NCBI GenBank assembly: GCA_023396215.1
Contig: JAEWWW010000120.1
Location: 1 to 12,588 of the forward strand
Length of the DNA: 12,588 bases
DNA from: Bacillota bacterium
GTDB lineage: Bacteria > Bacillota > Clostridia > Oscillospirales > Ruminococcaceae
Direction of reading: 5' to 3'
The notes beneath the pieces were generated by a model. It was given only the letters and a program-made list of their open reading frames with translations, was not told where the DNA came from and ran no database searches. Position numbers and translations under genes: made by a program. Shown in pieces: positions 12,575 to 12,588 of this stretch (positions within the stretch are counted from its first letter, which is position 1; the number at the start of each line of letters is the position of its first letter).

Positions 12575-12588
12575 ATGTCCGAAAAAAT
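12575..12588 (+). CDS. Start of an unidentified gene, cut by the window end
   Basis: An ATG at 12575 is preceded, ten bases upstream, by AAAGGAG (12558-12564), one of the best ribosome sites in the window. Only four full codons are visible (MSEK). The reading frame and product cannot be identified. Two terminator-like hairpins separate it from ftsZ, so it is probably a separate transcription unit. Confidence 0.55.

Noticed and set aside
1..12588. CRISPR arrays, tRNA or rRNA genes, insertion sequences, toxin-antitoxin or defence systems
   Set aside because: No regularly spaced repeats, cloverleaf-like or rRNA stretches, transposase motifs or small paired ORFs were seen; the window is a division and cell wall cluster.

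Overview
The window is a stretch of the division and cell wall (dcw) gene cluster of a GC-rich Gram-positive bacterium. Every full gene reads on the + strand. The best guess is an anaerobic, spore-former-related Clostridia member (Oscillospiraceae/Ruminococcaceae-like). The reasons are the C-terminal PASTA repeats on the divisome penicillin-binding protein, a FtsQ/DivIB with a long basic cytoplasmic tail, a MurG of the GGTAGHINPA type, and murA placed between murG and ftsQ. MurE carries the DNPR motif, so the peptidoglycan peptide probably contains meso-diaminopimelate. The taxonomic placement is inference; no rRNA or lineage marker lies in the window.

Layout: 1-1923 is the 3' part of a class B penicillin-binding protein, cut by the window edge. 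It is followed by murE (2206-3645), murF (3869-5227), mraY (5246-6262), ftsW (start proposed at a CTG codon, 6374-7525), murG (7593-8717), murA (start reassigned to 8873, ends 10123), ftsQ/divIB (10129-11025) and ftsZ (11215-12306). A terminator and a second strong hairpin follow ftsZ. After a leader of about 180 bases, a new gene begins at 12575 and is cut by the window end.

Together the genes cover UDP-GlcNAc commitment (MurA), two amino-acid additions to UDP-MurNAc (MurE, MurF), lipid I and lipid II formation (MraY, MurG), septal polymerisation and cross-linking (FtsW with the PBP), the FtsQ scaffold and the FtsZ ring. Genes expected in a canonical cluster but absent here are murD (normally between mraY and ftsW), murC, murB, ddl and ftsA. 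They must lie elsewhere in the genome.

The intergenic gaps are unusually structured. There is a long inverted repeat before murE, a dispersed-repeat-like cluster of hairpins plus a 10-bp stem before murF, a hairpin and 13-codon leader ORF before ftsW, and nested palindromes in an AT-rich promoter region before ftsZ. I found no unknown multi-gene system. The most interesting points are the apparent CTG start of ftsW and the operator-like architecture in front of ftsZ.
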